A program made the translations under genes and the position numbers. 49,973 nt of DNA from Lachnospiraceae bacterium (lineage in GTDB: Bacteria; Bacillota; Clostridia; Lachnospirales; Lachnospiraceae): contig JAGPFR010000016.1 of NCBI GenBank assembly GCA_018056425.1, positions 1-49,973 on the forward strand, written 5' to 3'. The notes under the pieces were generated by a model. That model made no database searches, was not told where the DNA came from, and saw only the letters and a program-made list of their open reading frames with translations. Numbering within the stretch: the first letter of the stretch is position 1; each line of letters begins with the position of its first letter. Shown here one piece after another: positions 18,941-26,530 of the stretch.

Positions 18941-20773
18941 TTGAAGGAAAATGTTACCGGCAAAAAGAATACGATCCGTGAGAATGCAGTTTTTATCCTG
19001 TCGTCTCTTCTGGCGGGTTTTGCTCTGACATTCCGCTTTACGGAAGGAGACCCCTTTTGGGCATACGGAAAGGTCAGCCTCGACTTTTTCAAAGCAAGGA
19101 TCTTCTCGGGACTCGGCGATTATCAGTTTGATATGATGATCGCATCCGTGATGTGCGGCGCTGCAATTTATTATGTGAAGGATAAATTTGCGGAATATAT
19201 CAGGGGATATGTTCTTCCTTTTATTCTCGGATCCGTAATAGTCCTCGGAAGATCGGCTGCGCAGTTCGGAAATCTGTACCGGGTATTTGGAACGCTTCCG
19301 TTTATTATCCGCACTGTTTTGGCATCCGCAGGTTTCGGGGTTATATTAAGATTGATCTTTGCTCTCTTTGAAGCAGGACTTAAGAAGGTATCCATACCCG
19401 GAAACGGATGGAAGATATTTGAGAAGATTTTCGGCGAGAATATATTCCGCAATGTCTTCCTGATACTTATCGCATTATGGCTTCCCGTTACTATCCTTAA
19501 TTATCCGGGCAATTACAATGCCGACTTTATCGGACAGATGATGCAGACAACGGGGGGAATGCCCTGGTCCGGACACCACCCGATAGTTCTGACCGCACTT
19601 ATCGGAATCTGGTTCAAACTGTTTGGGACAGTGTTTGGAAATTACGATCTCGGACTTTTTGTGTGGATATTGCTTCAGGAGTGCGCACTGGCCTCGGCTC
19701 TTTCCCTGTCATTAAAAGAATTGAAAAAAAGGGGAGCGGGTATTCCGCTTCTTACACTTGTATTTGGAATCTATGTTTTATCCCCGATTTATTCGAATAT
19801 AGTTACCACTGCAATTAAAGATGTTTTCTTCATTTCTGCGGTCATATGGTATCTGCTTCTTGTAACGGATTTTTATGACGATGAAAAGGCATTCCTTGAT
19901 AACAAAAAGAAGATCGTGAAAATCTGTCTTGCGGCATTCCTGGTATGCATGTGCAGGAATAACGGATCGATAATCATATTTGTAAACGGGATCGTCATGA
20001 GCGTTTATGCGATGGGAAAAGCTCGTGGTGCAGGCCTTGTTAAGAAAGCTTTGATCTTCATGATACTTCCTCTCGGAATATACACCGCTTTTTCATCGGG
20101 GATCAAAACCGCGGTAAATGCAGAAAGTGATGGCCTTAAGGAAATGCTGTCGATACCCATGCAGCAGACTGCTCTTTACATGACAAGGTATCAGGACGAA
20201 CTGACATCTGAAGAGATTGACAGTATAAACGCACTTTTCGGAAATTACCTGGATATGATCGAAAGTTATGATCCTACGATATCCGATCCCGTCAAGCAGT
20301 ACTATGACACTTCCGCTGATTCCAAAGTCGTGTCGGGATATCTGCTGACCTGGACCAAAATGTTCTTCAAGCACCCGGGTACATATTTCGAATCATTTTT
20401 CCTAAGCGTATACGGATGGTTTGATCCCGAGACGGATACATCGATCAGATATGAAGGTGACAGCGAGCTGTTTACCAGGACCGGATTGTTCGAGGGAGCG
20501 GATGAAATACTTATATTCGCATACAGATATATAGACAGGATCTCATTTTTCGGAATGCTTCAAAGCCCCGGACTCTGGACCTGGATAATGATCCTTTTGA
20601 TAAGAAGGAGAAAAGGCGGGATGCACATGTATGTGATCCAGCTGATCTCGCTTTTGGTATGTATGGCAGGTCCCTGCTTTATGAAGCATGCAAGGTATGC
20701 TTTTCCCATAATGTTTACGATACCATTCATGATGGGTTATGAGGGATTGATAATACGCGGAGAAAAAGAATGA
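18941..20773 (+). CDS. Large membrane protein, DUF6020-like
   Basis: A 610-residue protein with at least 12 hydrophobic segments and a large soluble loop (about residues 390-500) before the last ones. The region LNYPGNYNADFIGQMMQ and then SGHHPIVLTAL, followed by a long helical bundle, resembles DUF6020 proteins common in Lachnospiraceae, which look like GT-C membrane glycosyltransferases. The start is a TTG 5 bases after the previous stop with GGGG-rich sequence upstream, so it is coupled to the paralogous pair. The last bases overlap the HAD gene by 4. Substrate unknown. Confidence 0.78.
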   Translation: MKENVTGKKNTIRENAVFILSSLLAGFALTFRFTEGDPFWAYGKVSLDFFKARIFSGLGDYQFDMMIASVMCGAAIYYVKDKFAEYIRGYVLPFILGSVIVLGRSAAQFGNLYRVFGTLPFIIRTVLASAGFGVILRLIFALFEAGLKKVSIPGNGWKIFEKIFGENIFRNVFLILIALWLPVTILNYPGNYNADFIGQMMQTTGGMPWSGHHPIVLTALIGIWFKLFGTVFGNYDLGLFVWILLQECALASALSLSLKELKKRGAGIPLLTLVFGIYVLSPIYSNIVTTAIKDVFFISAVIWYLLLVTDFYDDEKAFLDNKKKIVKICLAAFLVCMCRNNGSIIIFVNGIVMSVYAMGKARGAGLVKKALIFMILPLGIYTAFSSGIKTAVNAESDGLKEMLSIPMQQTALYMTRYQDELTSEEIDSINALFGNYLDMIESYDPTISDPVKQYYDTSADSKVVSGYLLTWTKMFFKHPGTYFESFFLSVYGWFDPETDTSIRYEGDSELFTRTGLFEGADEILIFAYRYIDRISFFGMLQSPGLWTWIMILLIRRRKGGMHMYVIQLISLLVCMAGPCFMKHARYAFPIMFTIPFMMGYEGLIIRGEKE

Positions 20774-21552
20774 ATCTGATATTTCTTGATATAGATATGA
20801 CCATCTGGGATGAAATGCTTCGAATCCCGGAAAGCACCAAGGATGCGGTTAGGCTCGCCAAGGTGATGGGAAATAAGGTATTTATCAATACCGGACGCTC
20901 CAGATCCAATACGATGTACCCCGCACTTGATGAACTCGGAGTTGACGGTGTAGTGGCAGCCTGCGGCTGTCATGTCGAGATAGGTGGAGATATCCTCTAT
21001 CAGAAGCTCCTGACATGGGAGCAGGTACAGACATCGCTCAAGGTATTGCATGACGAACATATGCCCCTTGTTTTGGAGGGGAGCAGAAACTGTTTCTTTG
21101 ACCCGGAAGATTTCCCGGATGATCCTTTTGCAAAAACACTTTGGGAATCGCTCGGTGAAAGGGCGAAGAAATTAAATACCGTTACGAGTGAAGATCCCAT
21201 AAATAAGTTCAGTGCGGATATCACGGATGAAACAGATTATGATCTGGTATGTGAAAAGCTCGATGATTTCCTGTATGAGATCAATCACAACAACATTGTT
21301 GTTGAGTTTGTTCCCAAGGGTCATTCCAAGGCGACCGGAATGGAAATGGTAAGGAGGCATTTTGGAGTGCCTGCGGAAAATGTTTATGCCGTAGGCGACG
21401 GAATGAATGATATGGAAATGATCAAGGCGGCAGCACACGGGATCGCCATGGGACAGGGAAATCCCGAACTCCTGATGGCATCCGACTATGTTACCGATTC
21501 GATCTATGAGGACGGAATTTATAAGGCATTTAAGTATTACAAGCTTATCTGA
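20770..21552 (+). CDS. HAD-superfamily (Cof-type) phosphatase
   Basis: A 260-residue cytoplasmic haloacid-dehalogenase-type hydrolase. Motif I FLDIDMT (nucleophile D7, acid D9) opens the protein, motif II is INTGRS, a cap domain fills roughly residues 80-180, the motif III lysine is probably in VPKGHSKATG, and motif IV is VGDGMNDMEM. The C2-type cap and total length fit Cof/YidA enzymes acting on sugar phosphates. Its ATG overlaps the DUF6020 stop (ATGA), tying it to the membrane-protein cluster. It may dephosphorylate a sugar phosphate for that pathway, which is an inference from position. Confidence 0.88.
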   Translation: MNLIFLDIDMTIWDEMLRIPESTKDAVRLAKVMGNKVFINTGRSRSNTMYPALDELGVDGVVAACGCHVEIGGDILYQKLLTWEQVQTSLKVLHDEHMPLVLEGSRNCFFDPEDFPDDPFAKTLWESLGERAKKLNTVTSEDPINKFSADITDETDYDLVCEKLDDFLYEINHNNIVVEFVPKGHSKATGMEMVRRHFGVPAENVYAVGDGMNDMEMIKAAAHGIAMGQGNPELLMASDYVTDSIYEDGIYKAFKYYKLI

Positions 21553-21566
21553 AGTGCCCGCACTTC

Positions 21567-21596
21567 TTGATTTGGCGTTGCAGCGGGTTGTATATT
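21567..21596 (+). promoter_or_regulatory. Promoter of the epimerase-cytidylyltransferase-dehydrogenase operon
   Basis: TTGATT (21567-21572), 18 bases, TATATT (21591-21596). It lies just after a small inverted repeat (GAAGTG/CACTTC, 21551-21566) that overlaps the HAD stop. The start would be near 21603, about 30 bases before the ATG at 21634. Confidence 0.6.
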
Positions 21597-21633
21597 GAAA
21601 TAGACTGACGGTATTACACAAATGGAGGGTTAT

Positions 21634-22296
21634 ATGCGTTTTAATATTCATGCTTCTATGATGTGTGCGGATTTCGGAAATCTGAATGAAGAGGTCAGAA
21701 AACTCGAAGATGCCGGAGTGGATTATTTTCATATTGATATCATGGACGGAAGATATGTTCCGAATTTCGCCATGAGTCTCTATGACATGAAATACATCGC
21801 AAGTGCTACCCAAAAGCCGCTCGATGTACACCTTATGCTCGAACACCCCAATAACAATATTGAGATGTTCCTTTGTTACTTAAGACCCGGGGATATAGTT
21901 TACATACATCCCGAGGCGGAGTATCATCCTTCAACAACTCTTCAGAAAATCATCAATGCAGGCATAACTCCCGGAATTGCGATCAACCCCGGTACCAGTG
22001 TTGAATCGATCCTGGAGCTTCTCAGAATAGTTGATAAAGTTCTGGTAATGTCTGTCAATCCCGGAAATGCGGGACAGATGTTCCTTCCCTATGTCGGTGA
22101 GAAAATAAAATATCTTCTTGAGCTTCAGAAGACGATGCATTTCGATCTTATATGGGACGGTGCATGTACCATGGATAAGATCCGGAAATATGCTCCGATG
22201 GGAATGAGCGGATTTGTGCTCGGAACTTCGGTTCTTTTCGGACATGAACAGTCTTATAAAACAATTATTGACGGTATCAGGGGAATGGAGTTTTGA
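21634..22296 (+). CDS. Ribulose-phosphate 3-epimerase family protein (Rpe/AlsE type)
   Basis: A 220-residue TIM-barrel epimerase of ketose phosphates. Metal ligands H33 and D35 (YFHIDIMDGR), H66 (DVHLML) and the catalytic D175 are present. Some positions differ from standard Rpe: MSVNPGNAGQMF replaces the usual GFGGQ-F phosphate-loop sequence and WDGACT replaces VDGG, so the substrate may be allulose-6-phosphate or another ketose phosphate. The ATG at 21634 is preferred because the GGAGGG ribosome site begins inside the upstream ATG at 21622. It overlaps the cytidylyltransferase start by 1 base. Confidence 0.88.
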   Translation: MRFNIHASMMCADFGNLNEEVRKLEDAGVDYFHIDIMDGRYVPNFAMSLYDMKYIASATQKPLDVHLMLEHPNNNIEMFLCYLRPGDIVYIHPEAEYHPSTTLQKIINAGITPGIAINPGTSVESILELLRIVDKVLVMSVNPGNAGQMFLPYVGEKIKYLLELQKTMHFDLIWDGACTMDKIRKYAPMGMSGFVLGTSVLFGHEQSYKTIIDGIRGMEF

Positions 22297-22976
22297 TGAC
22301 TGCGGCGATAATTTTGTCGGGCGGAACAGGTTCGAGAATGGGAAGCGATATTCCCAAACAGTATCTGGAAGTCTGCGGAAAACCCATAATCGCATATTGT
22401 ATTGATACTTTTGCAAAATCTTCCTCTGTCGATAAAATAGTCATCGTCTGTGCGGATGAATATAAAGATCTGATAAGCGGGATGGTTACGGGCACCGGAA
22501 AGTTTGCGGGTTTTGCATCTCCCGGCGTGACGAGACAGCTGTCCATCCTGTCGGGTATGAGTAAGCTGAAGGACGTTATCGGAAATGACGACTTTGTCAT
22601 AATTCATGATGCTGCAAGACCTCTCGTTTCGGATGATACCATCCGTATGATAGCCGAAAAACTCAAAGAGGCTGATGCGGTACTTCCGGTCCTTCCGATG
22701 AAGGATACGGTATATGAAGTGGAGAACGGAAAGGTTGTGTCCAATCTGGACAGGAGCAGGATAGCGGCAGGACAGGCTCCCGAGGGCTTCAGATTCGCTA
22801 CGTATCTCAAAGCAAACGAAAAGCTCCTTCCCGATAAGATAAAAGAGATAAGCGGTTCCATGCAGCCTGCCGTAATGGCGGGGATGAACATAAAGACAAT
22901 TCCGGGAGACGAGAATAATTTCAAGATTACAACTCCCGCGGATCTGACAAGATTTCAAGAGATTATCGATAAATGA
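22296..22976 (+). CDS. IspD/TarI-family cytidylyltransferase
   Basis: A 226-residue CTP-dependent nucleotidyltransferase. The N-terminal GGTGSRMGSDIPKQYLEV is the CTP-binding loop with the conserved Arg and Lys, followed by IHDAARPLVS (metal Asp), PMKDTVYEV and the C-terminal ENNFKITTPADL. Relatives are IspD (methylerythritol-phosphate, isoprenoids) and TarI (ribitol-5-phosphate, teichoic acid or surface glycans). Position between a pentulose-phosphate epimerase and a polyol-phosphate dehydrogenase favours a TarI-like role making a CDP-polyol, but IspD cannot be excluded. Stop-start overlaps on both sides (TGATG before, ATGA after) show coupling. Confidence 0.83.
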   Translation: MTAAIILSGGTGSRMGSDIPKQYLEVCGKPIIAYCIDTFAKSSSVDKIVIVCADEYKDLISGMVTGTGKFAGFASPGVTRQLSILSGMSKLKDVIGNDDFVIIHDAARPLVSDDTIRMIAEKLKEADAVLPVLPMKDTVYEVENGKVVSNLDRSRIAAGQAPEGFRFATYLKANEKLLPDKIKEISGSMQPAVMAGMNIKTIPGDENNFKITTPADLTRFQEIIDK

Positions 22977-24085
22977 GAGCATATGTTTTAAATGCAGTAG
23001 CAGATATCGGATTGAGGCAGGCCAAGACCCCCGAACATGACGGAAACGGTATCACATCCCGAAACGGACAGGCATTCGTTCCGGAGGATGAGTGTGCGAT
23101 CGTTAAGGTTCATGCTGCGGGAATATGCGGATCGGACATTCCGAGGATATATAAGACCGGAGCATATCATCATCCACTTATACCGGGACATGAGTTCAGC
23201 GGAGAAGTTATTTCCGTAGGAAACAGCAAATGGAACATCCTTGCAGGCAAGAGAGTGGGTATATTTCCGCTGATACCCTGCGGAAAGTGCAGTGCGTGCA
23301 AAAAGAAACTCTATGAGATGTGCAGGAACTATAACTATCTCGGATCGAGAAGCGACGGCGGGTTTGCCGAATATGTCAAAGTCCCTGCAGCGAACCTGAT
23401 AGAACTTTCGGAAAATGTTTCCTATGAACAGGCTGCAATGCTCGAACCCATATCTGTTTCGATGCATTCGATCAGACAGTGCGGTTTATCACTTGCTCCC
23501 GGAGAAGATGAAGCAGGTCTTAATATTGTGATCTCCGGTATGGGAACCATCGGCCTGTTTACGGTCATGCTCTTAAGAGGCATGGGTTATAAGAATATAT
23601 TCTGCCTCGGAAATAAAGAGTGTCAGAAAGAATATGCCGCAATTCTCGGCATCCCCGATTCTGCATATTGCAATGTCAAAAACGACGACCCTGTCAGTTT
23701 TGTAAATATAGTTACGGGCTCTGAGGGCGCGGACATATATTTTGAATGTGTCGGAAAAAATGAGTCGATCGGTCTCGGACTGAATGTTCTTGCGGGCGGC
23801 GGAAGGCTTCAGCTTGTCGGAAATCCCGCATCCGATATGACTTTCCCCAAGGATGAGTATTGGAAGATCTTAAGAAAGCAGCTTAAGGTAACGGGAACGT
23901 GGAATTCTTCCTTTACCGGAGATGAAGACGATGACTGGCATCTTGTCCTGAATGCACTGAAAGCGGGAAAGATCTCGCCGGAAAAACTTATATCTCACAG
24001 GCTGGCTTTTGAAGATCTCACAAAAGGATTTGAAATAATGAGGGATAAGACCGAAGACTATGTCAAGGTTATGACCCTTCTGTAG
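22973..24085 (+). CDS. Zinc-dependent MDR dehydrogenase, GatD (galactitol-1-phosphate 5-dehydrogenase)-like
   Basis: A 370-residue medium-chain dehydrogenase. The catalytic zinc site is in AAGICGSDIPRIYKTG and IPGHEFSGEV. The structural-zinc loop CGKCSACKKKLYEMC has four cysteines. The Rossmann motif is SGMGTIGLFTV. The downstream KILRKQLKVTGTWNSS closely recalls E. coli GatD (KILRKEL-V-GSW). Substrate is probably a polyol phosphate/ketose phosphate pair. With the adjacent cytidylyltransferase it may act like TarJ and reduce a ketose phosphate before CDP activation. Start overlaps the previous stop by 4. Confidence 0.85.
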   Translation: MRAYVLNAVADIGLRQAKTPEHDGNGITSRNGQAFVPEDECAIVKVHAAGICGSDIPRIYKTGAYHHPLIPGHEFSGEVISVGNSKWNILAGKRVGIFPLIPCGKCSACKKKLYEMCRNYNYLGSRSDGGFAEYVKVPAANLIELSENVSYEQAAMLEPISVSMHSIRQCGLSLAPGEDEAGLNIVISGMGTIGLFTVMLLRGMGYKNIFCLGNKECQKEYAAILGIPDSAYCNVKNDDPVSFVNIVTGSEGADIYFECVGKNESIGLGLNVLAGGGRLQLVGNPASDMTFPKDEYWKILRKQLKVTGTWNSSFTGDEDDDWHLVLNALKAGKISPEKLISHRLAFEDLTKGFEIMRDKTEDYVKVMTLL

Positions 24086-24094
24086 GATGATTGT

Positions 24095-25480
24095 ATGTTT
24101 AACGGATCTGAAGTATCAAAAGGAATAGGCATCGGTATCGCGAAAGTTATTGCATCACGGGATGGCTCGGTGATGAGTAACGAAGAATTTATCGAAGCGA
24201 TTTCCGGCATGAAACCCGGAGCAGTTCTTGTCGCATCCCACCTTACTCCTTTTATGGCAGGTGTTCTTAAGGAATACAGCATATCGGGACTTGTATGCGA
24301 AACAGGCGGTATGGCTTCGCATTCTGCACTGGCTGCCAAATCAATGGGCATCCCTGCGGTATATGATGTCATCGGAGCAACAAGCGGAATAAATGACGGA
24401 GATACCGTGATAGTTGACGGGATCAGCGGTTATGTATATGAAAGACCGGATCCTGAAATAGTAGCGGGTTATTCCGTAAAGAGAAAAAAGTATCTTGCGG
24501 ATCTTGAACAGCTCAAAGAATTCCGAAACCGTAAAACTGTTATGGCTGACGGAACGCAGGCCGTTGTCATGTGCAATACGTCGGACATCCTCAGCGTAAT
24601 GCATGCCATTGACGAAGGCGGAGAGGGAATAGGACTTTTCAGAACGGAGAATCTTCTGTCCGGTGAGGGCAGGATTCCCGATGAAGAGGAACAGACAAGG
24701 GTGTATTCAAGAGTCGTTTCCTCCATGAAGGGAAAAGAAGTGATCATAAGGACGCTTGATATAGGCGGCGACAAGAGTATTCCTTTTCTGGAACTGGACA
24801 AAGAAGACAATCCTTTCCTGGGCTACAGAGGAGTCAGATACAGCCTCGGACACAGAGATGTTTTTTCCGTACAGCTGCGTGCAATACTCAGAGCAAGCGC
24901 GGGCGGGAATATCTCAGTAATGATTCCGATGATCACCTGCGTCGAAGAAATGAGAAGCATCAAATCCCTGATACATGAGATCAAATCGGATCTTCGTGAC
25001 GAGGGATATGAGTTTGACGATGATATTAAAGTCGGTGCAACGATAGAAACTCCTTCCGCAGCGATCATCGCGGATATGCTTGCACATGAGTGCGATTTCT
25101 TTTCCATAGGAACGAATGATCTGGTGCAGTATGTGATGAGCGCTGACAGAGGAAACAGCAGGGTTGCGTATCTTCAGTCCGTGACCCAGCCCTCGGTACT
25201 TCGTATGATCAAGCAGACCATCGATGCCGCAAAGTCTGCGGGGATCGATATATCAATGTGCGGTGAAGCGGCTTCCGATCCGGAAGTCATTCCCATCATA
25301 GCAGGCTTTGGCTGCAGGAAATTCAGCGTTAATCCACGTTCTGTTTCGGAGGTCAGAAGAACTCTTTCGGAGTGGACGGTTGCCGATGCGGAAAAGCTTG
25401 CTTCCGATGTTCTTAAGATCCCTGTGGATCAGGAGATCAGGGAATATCTGCATAAAATCTACAAGGACAGAAAGTCATAA
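24095..25480 (+). CDS. Enzyme I-like PEP phosphotransferase lacking the HPr-binding subdomain
   Basis: A 461-residue protein with the phosphohistidine and PEP-binding parts of PTS Enzyme I but about 110 residues shorter. Residues 1-20 match the start of EI (SKGIGIGIAKV). The chain then passes after ~17 residues directly into the alpha/beta phosphohistidine subdomain, with the active-site H76 in GGMASHSALAA, so the helical HPr-binding insert is missing. The C-terminal barrel is complete: GLFRTENLL, TLDIGGDKSI, ETPSAAIIADM, SIGTNDLVQY and the catalytic Cys in MCGEAASDP. All catalytic residues are kept, so it probably autophosphorylates from PEP but needs another acceptor. It lies 9 bases after the GatD-like gene and overlaps the transporter start. 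Confidence 0.85.
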   Translation: MFNGSEVSKGIGIGIAKVIASRDGSVMSNEEFIEAISGMKPGAVLVASHLTPFMAGVLKEYSISGLVCETGGMASHSALAAKSMGIPAVYDVIGATSGINDGDTVIVDGISGYVYERPDPEIVAGYSVKRKKYLADLEQLKEFRNRKTVMADGTQAVVMCNTSDILSVMHAIDEGGEGIGLFRTENLLSGEGRIPDEEEQTRVYSRVVSSMKGKEVIIRTLDIGGDKSIPFLELDKEDNPFLGYRGVRYSLGHRDVFSVQLRAILRASAGGNISVMIPMITCVEEMRSIKSLIHEIKSDLRDEGYEFDDDIKVGATIETPSAAIIADMLAHECDFFSIGTNDLVQYVMSADRGNSRVAYLQSVTQPSVLRMIKQTIDAAKSAGIDISMCGEAASDPEVIPIIAGFGCRKFSVNPRSVSEVRRTLSEWTVADAEKLASDVLKIPVDQEIREYLHKIYKDRKS

Positions 25481-26385
25481 TGAAAAACGCCCGTATATTA
25501 TTTGCTCTGCTCCAGCTTTTCGGAGCACTCATCTGGGGCCTCGCATTTGCTTTCCAGAGTATCGGAATGGAGAAGGTCGGCCCCTTTACTTTTTCGGCAG
25601 TAAGATTTGCAATGGCCACGGTAGTGGTTTTTATGTTTTCTTTTGTACATGACAGATTCGGAAATTCAGGCAAGGCCCCTGAGGCCTGCTCCTGGAAAAA
25701 CGGAAAGCTGTGGAGAGCCGGGATCATCATAGGAGTTCTCTTATCACTTGCTTCTAACCTTCAACAGGTCGGGATCCTGAAAACAGATTCTGTCGGGAAA
25801 GCCGGATTTATAACCGCAATGTATATCGTGATCGTGCCGGTTCTGGGACTTTTCCTGAAAAGAAAGATAGGTGCAAATATCTGGATCGGTATCGTTCTTG
25901 CCGTTGCCGGACTGTATTTTCTGACCATGAGCGGAAGCCTTACGGTAACATCCGGGGATCTGTACTTAATTGCCTGCGCGTTCGTTTTTGCGCTGCAGAT
26001 TCTGGCAATAGATGCTTTTGCGGGAGAATATGACACCGTAAAGCTTGCATGCATAGAGTTTCTTACCGTGACCGTAACGAGCGGCGTTATCATGTTTGCG
26101 TTTGAAGATGTGAAGATGACCTCGATAATGGTGGCCATGATACCTCTTTTGTATGCGGGCGTTTTGTCGGGCGGAATCGCTTATACCATTCAGATCATAT
26201 GCCAGTCGAGGATCGAACCTTATGTCGCTTCGATACTCATGAGCGCCGAAGCTGTTTTTTCCGTCCTCGGGGGATTTCTGATCCTTGGTCAGAAGCTTTC
26301 TTCCAGGGAGATCATAGGCAGTATTTTGATGTTTATCGCGATAATGATCGTACAGATGGTCCCGGATAAGAAGAAAAAAGCATAA
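25480..26385 (+). CDS. EamA/DMT family transporter
   Basis: A 301-residue membrane protein with ten predicted helices in two EamA repeats. The first starts LLQLFGALIWGLAFAFQSIG, and the second ends with SAEAVFSVLGGFLILGQKLS, the typical last-repeat signature. Such drug/metabolite transporters export amino acids, sugars or intermediates; the substrate is unknown. Its ATG overlaps the stop of the EI-like gene (TAATGA), so it is part of that operon and could move the product or precursor. A GC-rich hairpin closes the operon. Confidence 0.88.
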   Translation: MKNARILFALLQLFGALIWGLAFAFQSIGMEKVGPFTFSAVRFAMATVVVFMFSFVHDRFGNSGKAPEACSWKNGKLWRAGIIIGVLLSLASNLQQVGILKTDSVGKAGFITAMYIVIVPVLGLFLKRKIGANIWIGIVLAVAGLYFLTMSGSLTVTSGDLYLIACAFVFALQILAIDAFAGEYDTVKLACIEFLTVTVTSGVIMFAFEDVKMTSIMVAMIPLLYAGVLSGGIAYTIQIICQSRIEPYVASILMSAEAVFSVLGGFLILGQKLSSREIIGSILMFIAIMIVQMVPDKKKKA

Positions 26386-26390
26386 AGTAA

Positions 26391-26413
26391 AGGGCGGGGA
26401 TTTACCCCGCCCT
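26391..26413 (+). terminator. Bidirectional terminator between convergent EamA and GGDEF genes
   Basis: A 9-bp perfect stem AGGGCGGGG/CCCCGCCCT with a 5-nt loop. The plus side is followed by GTTAAGTT; the minus side is followed by TTTACTTTATG, which is a better T-tract. It can end transcripts from both directions. Confidence 0.75.
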
Positions 26414-26530
26414 GTTAAGTTGTCTGAGATCCGGTCCGATATATATTTCAAAGATAAGACCACGGTTTTCCGAAAGCTACGTCCCGCATCACTGAAGGTT
26501 TCGGTGAATGGGGCGGATACGGATCAGGTT

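Noticed and set aside
26428-26525. Cyclic di-GMP (GEMM) riboswitch
   Set aside because: CGAAAGCTACG resembles part of the motif, but the conserved 5' half (GCACAGGGCAAACC-like) and the 3' pairing partner are missing.
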